The notes below the pieces were generated by a model that ran no database searches, was not told the origin of the DNA, and saw nothing but the letters and a program-made list of their open reading frames with translations. Made by a program: the position numbers and the translations under genes. From Helicobacteraceae bacterium UBA6016 (GTDB lineage: Bacteria > Campylobacterota > Campylobacteria > Campylobacterales > UBA6016): a stretch of 13,098 bases of DNA. The DNA lies in contig DIZY01000143.1 of assembly GCA_002428055.1 (NCBI GenBank), positions 10,524 to 23,621 of the forward strand. Reading direction: 5' to 3'. Positions 1 to 6,647 of this stretch are shown here, in pieces (position 1 is the first letter of the stretch; each line of letters opens with the position of its first letter).

Positions 1-794
1 ACATATTCAAAGGCGTTGTCGATGTCTTGGTATCTTTTTGCCGATAAGCCATCGATGTGTTTTTTGACTGAAGAGAGTAGGGCTTTGGCGGCGGTGGTTC
101 TTGTCTCTTCGGTGTCGGACTCGCAGTAGTCTAGGTATGAGACGAGGGTGACTTTGCTATCTATGATGATTTTTTTGTTGTCGGGCATATTTACGATAGC
201 GTCGGGGATGATGCGCTCGCCTTCTTCGCCTGTGTATCCGCCTTGGAGTGTGTACTCAGCGCCTGCACGAAGTCCTGAGGAGCTAAGGATGTTTTCTAGT
301 ACCATCTCGCCCCACATTCCTTGTGTTTTGGAGCGGTTTTTGAGGGCGTTTACTAGGGCATTGGCTTCATCGCCTAGTTTTTTGTTCTGCTCTTTTAGTT
401 CTGTTACGGCTATCGAGAGGTGTTTTCGCTCCGATGATTCGGCATTGTAGGTGTCGTCTACTTTTTTGCGGAAGCTCTCAAGCTGTTCTTTTAGCGGTTT
501 TAGCGTTAGTTCCACGCTATTTTTGTTTTGTTCTTCGCTTTTTGCCATTGCTTCGGCGGCTAGGAGCTTGAACTCCTCTTTCATCTTTTCGGCGTACTCT
601 TTAGCGTGTTTTGCCTCCGAGGTTAGCGTGGCGTTTTGGGCTGTGAGCGTCATTAATCTTTCGTTTAGTTCGCTGTTTCTTAGTCGTTCGTTGTTTAGGA
701 TGGTTTCGATGTTTTTTGAGGATTTTGCGTTAAGTGCATAGATGAGCGCCGCGCCAAGTAGAAGTCCAAGGGCAAAAAATAGAGCCTCAAGCAT
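1..794 (-). CDS. rmuC: RmuC-family DNA recombination protein, C-terminus cut by window edge
   Basis: RmuC proteins are membrane-anchored, have a PD-(D/E)XK nuclease-like fold, and limit DNA inversion and rearrangement at short inverted repeats. About 264 residues are visible. Residues 1-21 form an N-terminal membrane anchor (MLEALFFALGLLLGAALIYA). Residues 25-155 are a charged, Lys/Glu-rich region expected to be coiled coil. The family core then starts: GMWGEMVLENIL at 159-170, PDAIV at 197-201 and IIIDSKVTLVSY at 209-220. The conserved acidic residues and Lys of the nuclease-like core (E163, D198, D212, K214) are present. The frame is open to base 1, so roughly the last third of the domain lies outside. 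The ATG at 794-792 follows AAAAAAGG about 7 bases upstream, and a possible TAAAAT -10 lies at 820-815. It is on the same strand as the response-regulator operon but separated from it by a terminator, so it is probably a separate unit. The family call is firm; activity is untested. Confidence 0.93.
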   Translation of the reverse strand, partial: MLEALFFALGLLLGAALIYALNAKSSKNIETILNNERLRNSELNERLMTLTAQNATLTSEAKHAKEYAEKMKEEFKLLAAEAMAKSEEQNKNSVELTLKPLKEQLESFRKKVDDTYNAESSERKHLSIAVTELKEQNKKLGDEANALVNALKNRSKTQGMWGEMVLENILSSSGLRAGAEYTLQGGYTGEEGERIIPDAIVNMPDNKKIIIDSKVTLVSYLDYCESDTEETRTTAAKALLSSVKKHIDGLSAKRYQDIDNAFEY

Positions 795-824
795 ATATAA
801 GCCTTTTTTGCCCCATTTTAACAC

Positions 825-848
825 AAAGGCGGTTTTGCCGCCTTTTTA
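825..848 (-). terminator. Rho-independent terminator of the tandem response-regulator operon
   Basis: A perfect 8-bp stem (AAAGGCGG / CCGCCTTT, 825-832 and 838-845) with a 5-base loop lies 19 bases beyond the stop of the response-regulator operon. Read on the minus strand, the stem is followed by TTTGTGTTAAAA, a modest U-tract. Read on the plus strand it is followed by TTTTTA, but no plus-strand gene ends here. It therefore most likely stops leftward transcription before rmuC. Confidence 0.8.
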
Positions 849-866
849 TTGCATCATGTAAGTTTT

Positions 867-1568
867 TTAAATTTCCAGTCTTATTCCTACGCCTGATAGG
901 GTTTTGATTTTTTCTTTTCCAAGTTTTGAGCGGATGCGATACAGTAAGGATTTTAGAGAGCTTTCGCTCATCTCCTCCCCTCCCCATACAATTTTTTGGA
1001 TTGTTTCGTACTCTACCGTGTGTCCTTGATTGTCGCAAAGCAGTTTTAGTAGTTTTGCCTCTTTTGCCGTAATGTCTATCGTTTTTTGATCAGTTACTAT
1101 CTGCATAGCCTTAAAATCTATCGCTATTTTGTCTTTTAGCGCTATAGGCTCAAAACTTAGTTCGTCCGCTATTTTTGTAAGCATCTCTATCAGTCTTGAA
1201 AACTTGATAGGTTTTGGTATGAAGTCAAGAGGTTTTATTAATATGGTCTCTATCAGAGTATCAGGGTCTGTTTTGCCGGACAAAAACACTATTATCGTCT
1301 CCGGACTCATCTGCTTAATCTTTTTTGCTAGCTCTATTCCGCTGCCGCCGCTCATTACTATATCGCAAAAAACTACGGCTTGGCTGTGTTTGCAAAACTG
1401 CTCCCATGCATCCGTAGCGTTTACGGCAGGGTATGCCTGCGCAAAATACCTGCCGAAAAACGAAGTTAACTCCAGTAGCGTATCGATGTCATCCTCTACG
1501 CAAAGAAGAGTATATTTTTTGAGTGTCTTTAATTTCGACGCTTCTGCGCTGCTTAGAGCTTGTTTCAT
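867..1568 (-). CDS. OmpR/PhoB-type response regulator (second of a tandem pair)
   Basis: A 233-residue phospho-switched transcription factor. The receiver domain (about 18-135) has the acidic pocket E25-D26-D27, phosphoacceptor D69, switch residue S97 and invariant K119 (in IPKPI). The C-terminal winged helix (about 140-233) has the OmpR-family pattern: ITAKEAKLLKLL at 166-177, the recognition-helix region SLKSLLYRIRSKLG at 204-217, and a wing ending GVGIRLEI. All phosphorylation residues are present, so it should respond to a kinase, but none lies in the window. Its start codon overlaps the stop of the preceding regulator (ATGA, 1568-1565), so translation is probably coupled. The receiver has VMSGGSG where MPGxxG is usual, so the conserved Pro after the phosphorylation site is lost. 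It resembles its neighbour most in the DNA-binding half, which points to an old duplication. Target genes cannot be read from the sequence; the divergent operon is the obvious candidate. Confidence 0.92.
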   Translation of the reverse strand: MKQALSSAEASKLKTLKKYTLLCVEDDIDTLLELTSFFGRYFAQAYPAVNATDAWEQFCKHSQAVVFCDIVMSGGSGIELAKKIKQMSPETIIVFLSGKTDPDTLIETILIKPLDFIPKPIKFSRLIEMLTKIADELSFEPIALKDKIAIDFKAMQIVTDQKTIDITAKEAKLLKLLCDNQGHTVEYETIQKIVWGGEEMSESSLKSLLYRIRSKLGKEKIKTLSGVGIRLEI

Positions 1569-2266
1569 GATGTGGATTCTTTGACGCCTAGTTTGGCTAT
1601 GGTGGATATGCAGCCTTTACAACTTTTTTGCCTGATTCTATAGATAACATTTTTAAGCGCACCTTCGCTCATCGATTCGCCGTTGTCTGCCCATATTGTT
1701 TTTTCTATAAGTTCGTAAGAGAGTATGGAGCCTTTGGCCTCAAGTAGGAGTTTTAAAAATTCAAACTCTTTGTTGGTTAATGGGCTTATTCTGCCTTCGT
1801 ATGTTATGGTACGGTTTTTTGTATCGAGCAAGGCGCCGCATTTTAGTATTGTTTTGCCGTTATCCGTATGCGTTATTTCGGCTGAGCACTCTGATATTGC
1901 TTTGAGCAGGGCTTTTGTGTTTATCGGTTTTGTAAGAAAGGAGCTTGGTCTGGACTCTATGACTTTTAGTAGTATCTCTCTCTCTTTCGATGCCGTAATA
2001 AAAATAAACGGCGTGCCAGGGAAAAGTTTTTTTAGTTTTTCAACCAGTTCTATACCGTTAATGCCCGGCATCATTATGTCGGTTACCACAATATCCGGTT
2101 TTTTGGCTTTGATGATTTCTATCGCCTCCGCGCCGTCTGCTGCCTCATATATATATTTTACATACGGTTTTAGGTAATTTATTAAAATTGCTCTTCCGTC
2201 ATCATCATCTTCTACCACTAGTATGCAAAGCTCTTTTAATCTTTGCGCTTCTACTTGAATTGACAT
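1565..2266 (-). CDS. OmpR/PhoB-type response regulator (first of a tandem pair)
   Basis: A 233-residue regulator counted from the ATG at 2266. The receiver domain (about 12-128) carries E19-D20-D21, phosphoacceptor D63 in VTDIMMPGINGIEL, switch residue T91 and K113 (LTKPI). The winged helix (about 135-233) has LTNKEFEFLKLLLEAKGSIL (163-182) and the helix ALKNVIYRIRQK (203-214). The C-terminus is odd: where relatives end in a GxGY(R/K) hairpin, this one reads KLGVKESTS, and a CKGC pair (C216, C219) sits at the start of the wing. An in-frame ATG at 2320 would add 18 residues (MQILIKYTTKIKIKSDDP). I prefer 2266 because the extension does not look like a domain, would overlap the best -10 candidate (2302-2309), and the shorter form matches the partner's length. 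Neither start has a clear Shine-Dalgarno sequence. It heads a two-gene operon and is divergent from the binding-protein/cyclase operon. No histidine kinase is adjacent. Confidence 0.9.
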   Translation of the reverse strand: MSIQVEAQRLKELCILVVEDDDDGRAILINYLKPYVKYIYEAADGAEAIEIIKAKKPDIVVTDIMMPGINGIELVEKLKKLFPGTPFIFITASKEREILLKVIESRPSSFLTKPINTKALLKAISECSAEITHTDNGKTILKCGALLDTKNRTITYEGRISPLTNKEFEFLKLLLEAKGSILSYELIEKTIWADNGESMSEGALKNVIYRIRQKSCKGCISTIAKLGVKESTS

Positions 2267-2301
2267 GGGGTCATCGCTTTTTATTTTTATTTTTGTGGTG
2301 T

Positions 2302-2332
2302 ATTTTATAAGTATTTGCATTTGGATAAGAAA
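2302..2332 (-). promoter_or_regulatory. Candidate sigma-70 promoter for the response-regulator operon
   Basis: On the minus strand a TATAAAAT stretch (2309-2302) gives good -10 hexamers. About 17 bases upstream there is only a T-rich TTTCTT (2332-2327) as a weak -35, which is common in Campylobacterota. A start near 2297 would give a leader of about 30 bases to the ATG at 2266. Prediction by eye only. Confidence 0.4.
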
Positions 2333-2350
2333 GCGTATATTTTACACATA

Positions 2351-2372
2351 AAAAGTAGTATAAAAGTCACAA
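2351..2372. promoter_or_regulatory. Candidate operator: AAAAGT direct repeat with 11-bp period
   Basis: AAAAGT occurs at 2351-2356 and again at 2362-2367 (AAAAGTAGTAT AAAAGTCACAA), exactly 11 bases apart. OmpR/PhoB-family dimers typically bind head-to-tail repeats with about one helical turn of spacing. The pair lies between the divergent response-regulator and binding-protein operons, about 28 bases upstream of the plus-strand -35. A weak GTCA/TGAC dyad (2366-2369, 2384-2387) overlaps it. The region is A-rich, so the repeat could be chance. Confidence 0.3.
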
Positions 2373-2394
2373 AAAAATATTTATGACGATTCTT

Positions 2395-2423
2395 TTGCTT
2401 ATAAATATTTCTTTCGTTACAAT
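2395..2423 (+). promoter_or_regulatory. Sigma-70 promoter for the binding-protein/cyclase operon
   Basis: TTGCTT (2395-2400) and TACAAT (2418-2423) are separated by exactly 17 bases, a near-consensus vegetative promoter. Transcription would begin near 2430, leaving a leader of about 29 bases before the ATG at 2459. It is the best promoter in this intergenic region. Confidence 0.65.
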
Positions 2424-2458
2424 CACCGAAAAAGCTTTAAGCGGTATAGAGTTTATAG

Positions 2459-3712
2459 ATGTTGATAAAAAAAATTTCACTTATTTTGGTTGCTCTTTTT
2501 GGCATTACGGTTTGTATGTATATTTTTGCAAAAAAAGATGAACCTACCGTATATGTGGGTGTGCTGCACTCTCTTACCGGAACTATGAGTATGAGTGAAA
2601 AAGGGGTGGTTAAAGCTACTTTGGCGGCCATAGAAGAGATCAACGAGGCCGGCGGTATTATGGGGCAAAAGGTCGAGCCTATTGTGGTTGACGGAGAGTC
2701 GAATCCGGTTAGATTTGGGCAAAAAGCGGCGGAGCTTATCGAAAAAAGCAGAGTATCGGCTATATTTGGGTGTTGGACTTCGGCAAGCCGAAAAGAGGTA
2801 AAGCCCGTGGTCGAAAAACATGACAGTTTGCTTTTGTATCCGGTGCAATATGAGGGAGCGGAAGAATCAAGCTCTATAATATATCTAGGGCAACTGCCGA
2901 ATCAACAGTTAAAACCGGCGGTGCTATATGCCAAGCAACATTTCGGCGGCAACATTTTTTTGCTTGGCAGTGACTATATCTTCCCGAGAGTCGCAAATCT
3001 ATATATCAAAGATATTGCCTCTCTTGTGGACGCAAAAATAGTAGGCGAGAGGTATGAAAAGCTAGGCTCATACGACTTTAAAGAGGTTGTTTCGCAGATA
3101 AAGGCTAAAAAACCGAGCGTCATCTTAAATACTCTAAACGGCGATAGCAACATCTATTTTTTTAAAGAGCTATATGAACAGGGGATTAGCTCCTCCGATA
3201 TTCCTGTAATTTCGTTTAGCATTGCCAAAGAGGAGATAGCCTCTATTGCCGCAGCATCTTCTCCAAATGCCGTTATCGGGCATTTTGCGTCTTGGAGCTA
3301 TTTTGACGCCATAGATTCCAAGGAGAATCTGAAATTTAAAGAGTTGATGAAAAATCGAGGCATACAAAACCCTACGGACCCTATGGAGGCGGCGTATGTC
3401 GGCGTTTGGCTTTATAAGCAAGCGGTAGAAGAGTGTCAAAGCTTTGAGCCATCAAAGGTCAAAAAAGCGTTACGGCTTCAAAGTTTTAAGGGGCCGGGCG
3501 GCGTAACAACGGTAACGGACGGCAATCTAAACACATGGAAAAACTCTCGAATAGGGCGCATCAACTATACGCTTGGTTTTGATGTCATAGAAGAGTCAAA
3601 GAGGGCGCTAAAGCCGCAAAACTACCCTGAGCAACGCACAAAAAGAGAGTGGGAGGATGTGATTAACGGTTTTTATAAAGAGTGGGGCAATAGCTGGGTG
3701 GCGCCAAAATGA
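2459..3712 (+). CDS. UrtA/FmdD-like periplasmic substrate-binding protein, probable sensor component
   Basis: A 417-residue type I periplasmic binding protein of the urea/short-chain-amide branch (UrtA, FmdD, AmiC-like). Residues 3-23 are a hydrophobic signal or uncleaved anchor; C19 is preceded by ITV, which is not a good lipobox. Family hallmarks are VGVLHSLTG (33-41), INEAGGIMGQ (61-70), FGCWTSASRK (103-112), YPVQYEG (127-133), PNQQ (147-150), and a C-terminal Trp/Tyr-rich tail. Length is normal for the family. True UrtA proteins feed an ABC importer (urtBCDE); here no permease or ATPase is near. Instead the stop overlaps the start of a membrane diguanylate cyclase (ATGA, 3709-3712), so I infer the protein reports ligand binding to that cyclase, much as LuxP serves LuxQ. 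The ligand could be urea, an amide or a related small molecule and cannot be decided here. A 17-bp-spaced promoter lies upstream; the Shine-Dalgarno is weak (TAGAG). The family call is strong, the sensory role is inference. Confidence 0.88.
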   Translation: MLIKKISLILVALFGITVCMYIFAKKDEPTVYVGVLHSLTGTMSMSEKGVVKATLAAIEEINEAGGIMGQKVEPIVVDGESNPVRFGQKAAELIEKSRVSAIFGCWTSASRKEVKPVVEKHDSLLLYPVQYEGAEESSSIIYLGQLPNQQLKPAVLYAKQHFGGNIFLLGSDYIFPRVANLYIKDIASLVDAKIVGERYEKLGSYDFKEVVSQIKAKKPSVILNTLNGDSNIYFFKELYEQGISSSDIPVISFSIAKEEIASIAAASSPNAVIGHFASWSYFDAIDSKENLKFKELMKNRGIQNPTDPMEAAYVGVWLYKQAVEECQSFEPSKVKKALRLQSFKGPGGVTTVTDGNLNTWKNSRIGRINYTLGFDVIEESKRALKPQNYPEQRTKREWEDVINGFYKEWGNSWVAPK

Positions 3713-5802
3713 AAAACTACAAAACTCTAACATTTAAAATCACGCTTTGGATGTCTATTGTGGCGCTATTGCCGCTAGCGATAGGCGGGATATATATCAA
3801 CTACTACCTCAAAGAGAGCCTGTATAAAAGTGAGATTAACGGTCTAAAAGTGGTATATCGACAAGCGATAGAGCGTATAGACAAAGAGGTGCGACACAAT
3901 CAGGCGATACTTGAAAGTACGGCTCAAATACCTCTCATAGCGGCGGAGCTAAAAAAAACTGTGGACGGCGCTAAAACAATAGCCGTAGACCCGCTAATAG
4001 AAAAACATATAGAGCGGATTGTTACAAAACACAACTACTACGATTTTTTTATTATTTCAAAAACGGGAACAATTGCTTATAGCTATAAAAAAGAGTCTGA
4101 TTTTGGAGAAAATCTTTTAACCGGACGGCTTAAAAATACGGCTCTTGGTGAAGCTTTTCAGGCGGCGTCGTACACGCTAGAGACATCGCTTGTGGATATA
4201 TCGTATTATGCGCCGTCAAAAAAAGAGGGGGCTTTTGCCGTAGCGCCTATTGTCTCAAATGGAGAGTTGCTTGGTTTTGTGGGCGTACAGTTTGATAGAG
4301 AGCTTATATTTGAGTTGGTTAAAAGCGAAAACGGGCTTGGGATGAGCGGTGAGATAGTCGCCGGCAGACTAGAGGCTGATGGGCGAATACTTGCCGCCGT
4401 GCCGCTAAAATATGACAAAAAAGCCTTTGACGATAAAAGGGTGTTAAATGCAAAATCATTTGCTACGGGGATGCAACAAGCGATAAACGGCAAAAATGGA
4501 GCAGGGGTTATTGTAGATTATCGAGGGATTAAGACGCTGGCGGTATGGGGGTATGAACCAAATATGAAATGGGGTCTCGTCGTCAAGATAGATGAATCGG
4601 AAGCGATGGGAAGCATACAAAAACAGACCAATATTATGCTGACCGTATTTTTGGCCTCTATTTTGCTGATTGCCGGCGTATCTATCTCAATATCCAAAAA
4701 AATAACAAAACCGGTTAACTCTCTTGTTGCTTCGATGGAGCAGTTTAGAATAGATTTTCACCATAGGGCGAAAGTAAAAGAAAATAATGAGATAGGTTTT
4801 TTGGCTTCCGAGTTTAACGATATGGCGGACAACATAGGCGCTCAGGTTGAGATGCTCCACTCCCAAGCGGCGCTTTTGGAGGAGCAGTCGGCAGAGATAG
4901 AGGAGCATAGCCAGTTTCTTGAAGAGAGGGTAGAAGAGCGCACAGCCGAGCTTTTGAGGGCGCAAAGAAACATCGATAGGTATGTGTCGATTATAGACAG
5001 ATTTGTCATTACCACTACGACCGATAAGGGTGGCAATATAACCAACGCAAGCGCTGCTTTTTGTGATACTTCCGGTTACAAAGAAGATGAACTAATAGGC
5101 AAAAATCATAGAATATTGCGAGACCCGAAGACTCCAAAGGAGTTATTTGAGGATTTGTGGCGAACTGTATCAAACGGCAAAGATTGGCACGGCGAGATGC
5201 GAAATATAGCAAAAGACGGTAGCTACTACTGGGTAAACGCTCACATATCGCCAGTTTTTAACGAGGATAGCGAGATAGTTGGATATACGGCGGTAGGAGA
5301 GGATATAACAGACAAAAAAAGAGCAGAAGAGATGGCGATAACAGATCAGCTAACCGGACTTTACAATCGCCGTCATTTAGAGTATGAGCTATCAAAAGAG
5401 TCAGACCTGCACGGGCGTTACGACACCCATTTTAGTATAATTATTTTGGATATAGACAAATTCAAATCAATCAATGACACTTTCGGGCATCAAGCGGGAG
5501 ATTCCGTATTAAAAGAGATCTCTCAAATGCTAAAAGACCATGCGAGAGCCACCGATGTCGTAGGCAGGTGGGGCGGCGAAGAGTTTCTCATTATTTTGCC
5601 GCAAACAACTCTCGAAAATGCGCTGATTGCTGCGGAGCATTTCAGAAAAATAGTAGAAAATCACGGTTTTGCCAGTGTCGGGCATAAAACGGCGAGCTTC
5701 GGCGTGGCGGAGTATGGCGGCGAGATGGATGCTATGATAAAAAGAGCAGACGATGCTTTGTATGAGGCAAAAAGCGGTGGTAGAAATAGAGTGTGCGGCT
5801 AA
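3709..5802 (+). CDS. Membrane diguanylate cyclase: Cache - HAMP - PAS - GGDEF
   Basis: A 697-residue inner-membrane enzyme predicted to make cyclic di-GMP from two GTP. Order: TM1 about 11-33; periplasmic region 34-305 that looks like a Cache sensor (YDFFIISKTGTIAYS at 111-125, FVGVQFDREL at 190-199, WGLVVKID at 288-295); TM2 about 308-328; HAMP about 329-380, with KPVNSL and an NEIG segment; coiled coil about 380-420; PAS about 421-535; GGDEF about 541-695. The active site is GGEEF (622-626), with the metal/GTP residues in LDIDKFKSINDTFGH (580-594). R613-A-T-D616 five residues before GGEEF is an intact inhibitory site, so product feedback is expected. The PAS resembles Aer/MmoS-type domains (NHRILRDPKTP, WHGE, YYWVNA), some of which hold FAD. 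The start overlaps the binding-protein stop, so the two are co-translated and probably form one sensor. There is no kinase or EAL domain. Confidence 0.93.
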   Translation: MKNYKTLTFKITLWMSIVALLPLAIGGIYINYYLKESLYKSEINGLKVVYRQAIERIDKEVRHNQAILESTAQIPLIAAELKKTVDGAKTIAVDPLIEKHIERIVTKHNYYDFFIISKTGTIAYSYKKESDFGENLLTGRLKNTALGEAFQAASYTLETSLVDISYYAPSKKEGAFAVAPIVSNGELLGFVGVQFDRELIFELVKSENGLGMSGEIVAGRLEADGRILAAVPLKYDKKAFDDKRVLNAKSFATGMQQAINGKNGAGVIVDYRGIKTLAVWGYEPNMKWGLVVKIDESEAMGSIQKQTNIMLTVFLASILLIAGVSISISKKITKPVNSLVASMEQFRIDFHHRAKVKENNEIGFLASEFNDMADNIGAQVEMLHSQAALLEEQSAEIEEHSQFLEERVEERTAELLRAQRNIDRYVSIIDRFVITTTTDKGGNITNASAAFCDTSGYKEDELIGKNHRILRDPKTPKELFEDLWRTVSNGKDWHGEMRNIAKDGSYYWVNAHISPVFNEDSEIVGYTAVGEDITDKKRAEEMAITDQLTGLYNRRHLEYELSKESDLHGRYDTHFSIIILDIDKFKSINDTFGHQAGDSVLKEISQMLKDHARATDVVGRWGGEEFLIILPQTTLENALIAAEHFRKIVENHGFASVGHKTASFGVAEYGGEMDAMIKRADDALYEAKSGGRNRVCG

Positions 5803-5803
5803 A

Positions 5804-5830
5804 ATGACACATCGAAGATTGTGTTATAAT
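5804..5830 (+). promoter_or_regulatory. Extended -10 promoter for the aspartic-protease gene
   Basis: TGTTATAAT (5822-5830) is a full extended -10 with a consensus TATAAT. ATGACA (5804-5809) resembles a -35, though the spacer is only 15 bases; extended -10 promoters tolerate that. It starts 2 bases after the cyclase stop, so the protease gene is likely transcribed on its own. A GAGGTG ribosome site (5847-5852) lies 4 bases before the ATG at 5857 and decides that start over the in-frame ATG at 5845. Confidence 0.6.
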
Positions 5831-5856
5831 CAAGCAAAACTAAAATGAGGTGCAGC

Positions 5857-6276
5857 ATGGGACTTATATACGCTGACTTGGAATTGGTAAGTGCGGAAGA
5901 TGTGGCTTTGGCTAGAAAGGGCTATATAACAAAAGAGCAAATCAAGAAAGAAAATGTGACAGCTCTGGTCGATAGCGGTGCATACATGATGTGTATCAAT
6001 GAACACATCCAAAATCAGCTAGATTTGCCTGTGGTCGATACCATGGAAGCAGATCTTGCAGACGGCACGCTACAGACCATGAATGTCGTAGGACCGCTCA
6101 TTATAAACTTCAAAAATAGAACCACAAGCTGCAATGCGGTGGTACTGCCTGGCGAATCCGAGGTGTTACTGGGAGCCATACCGATGGAAGACATGGATGT
6201 GGTGCTAGTCCCAAAACTCCAAACGATAGATGTCAATCCAAAATCAAAATATATGGCGAAGAAGAAGATTAAGTAG
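5857..6276 (+). CDS. Small retropepsin-like (clan AA) aspartic protease domain protein
   Basis: A 139-residue protein with the pattern of single-domain clan AA aspartic proteases. The hydrophobic-hydrophobic-Asp-Ser-Gly motif is ALVDSGA at 36-42 (D39-S40-G41), and the matching second-half element is VLLGAIPMEDMDVVLV (103-118). The middle, LDLPVV...ADLADGTLQTMNVVGPL (about 56-81), matches the beta-rich body of the fold. Such enzymes act as homodimers, each giving one catalytic Asp. I see no signal peptide or membrane segment, so it should be cytoplasmic, and the tail is Lys-rich (KYMAKKKIK). Similar short bacterial and archaeal proteins (the AF_0612-type family) have no agreed role; the substrate is unknown and activity unproven. 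It sits alone between signalling operons with its own promoter and a downstream hairpin, which fits an independently acquired gene. The start at 5857 is set by a well-placed GAGGTG; 5845 would add only MRCS. Confidence 0.8.
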   Translation: MGLIYADLELVSAEDVALARKGYITKEQIKKENVTALVDSGAYMMCINEHIQNQLDLPVVDTMEADLADGTLQTMNVVGPLIINFKNRTTSCNAVVLPGESEVLLGAIPMEDMDVVLVPKLQTIDVNPKSKYMAKKKIK

Positions 6277-6280
6277 ACTG

Positions 6281-6301
6281 CAGAGCCTTGCATAGGCTCT
6301 G
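6281..6301 (+). terminator. Hairpin after the aspartic-protease gene
   Basis: CAGAGCCT (6281-6288) pairs perfectly with AGGCTCTG (6294-6301) around a TGCAT loop, starting 4 bases after the stop codon. The following TATATAATT is A+U-rich but lacks a clean run of U, so termination may be incomplete. Position and stem quality favour a terminator. Confidence 0.6.
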
Positions 6302-6647
6302 TATATAATTCGTAAAGATTAGAGCACTTTTTAACAAAAAAAGCACTAGCTGTCAAACGAACTTCTAAAATAGCCACGCTATAAATGATAAAAAAGATGA
6401 TAAAGCAATGATTCAATAAGAGCGAAATAGCCAGAAGTGTCAAGTGAAGCATTAAATTAGTCACCTAAAACTACCACTTTTTGAAACTTCAAACAACCTC
6501 TTTTTGACATCTTCTCGATTTTCTTGAACTTTGCAACTCCGGCCTTGTAGGTATCAGAGCTTAAGACTCCGCTATTCTTTTTCTCTTTTAGCCGATAACT
6601 ATCACTTTGTTAAGTAATGTTATTTTTTTAAATAAATGGTATTGGGA
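6302..6647. other. Gene-poor gap of about 350 bases between two signalling operons
   Basis: I see no intact gene with a supported start, no tRNA and no recognisable mobile element. The left part (to about 6455) is A+T-rich and full of stops on the plus strand. The right part holds a minus-strand open stretch listed separately as a possible remnant. The minus-strand cyclase ends at 6648 without a strong hairpin; only a weak A+T stem (TTATTT/AAATAA, near 6620-6634) follows it. The gap may be a scar of gene loss or insertion. Confidence 0.5.
6457..6609 (-). pseudogene. Possible remnant of a coding region (C-terminal fragment, unidentified)
   Basis: A 50-codon open stretch on the minus strand, bounded by TAA at 6612-6610 and 6459-6457, has protein-like composition: it reads DSYRLKEKKNSGVL, then SSDTYKAGVAKFKKIEK, then MSKRGCLKFQKVVVLGD. 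The basic, amphipathic look resembles real protein more than a random frame. The only ATG (6510) would leave 17 residues and no upstream start or Shine-Dalgarno is visible, so it would be the tail of a gene whose front has been lost. I do not recognise the family. It could equally be a chance open frame. Confidence 0.25.

Noticed and set aside
148..741. Plus-strand open frames opposite rmuC
   Set aside because: Their Ser/Phe/Leu-rich composition is typical of the antisense of a Lys/Glu-rich coiled coil. The minus frame shows clear RmuC motifs.
2267..2320. 18-residue N-terminal extension of the first response regulator
   Set aside because: It has no ribosome site, unusual composition, and overlaps the best -10 element; kept as an alternative start only.
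2459..3712. Annotating the binding protein as a true urea importer component (urtA)
   Set aside because: The family match is good but no urtBCDE genes are present, and the coupled partner is a cyclase, so the symbol would overstate the function.
6015..6464. 149-codon open frame on the minus strand opposite the protease gene
   Set aside because: More than half is a Ser/Thr-rich antisense shadow of the protease gene, which has a catalytic motif, ribosome site and promoter on the plus strand. The hydrophobic start is a reading of A+T-rich sequence.
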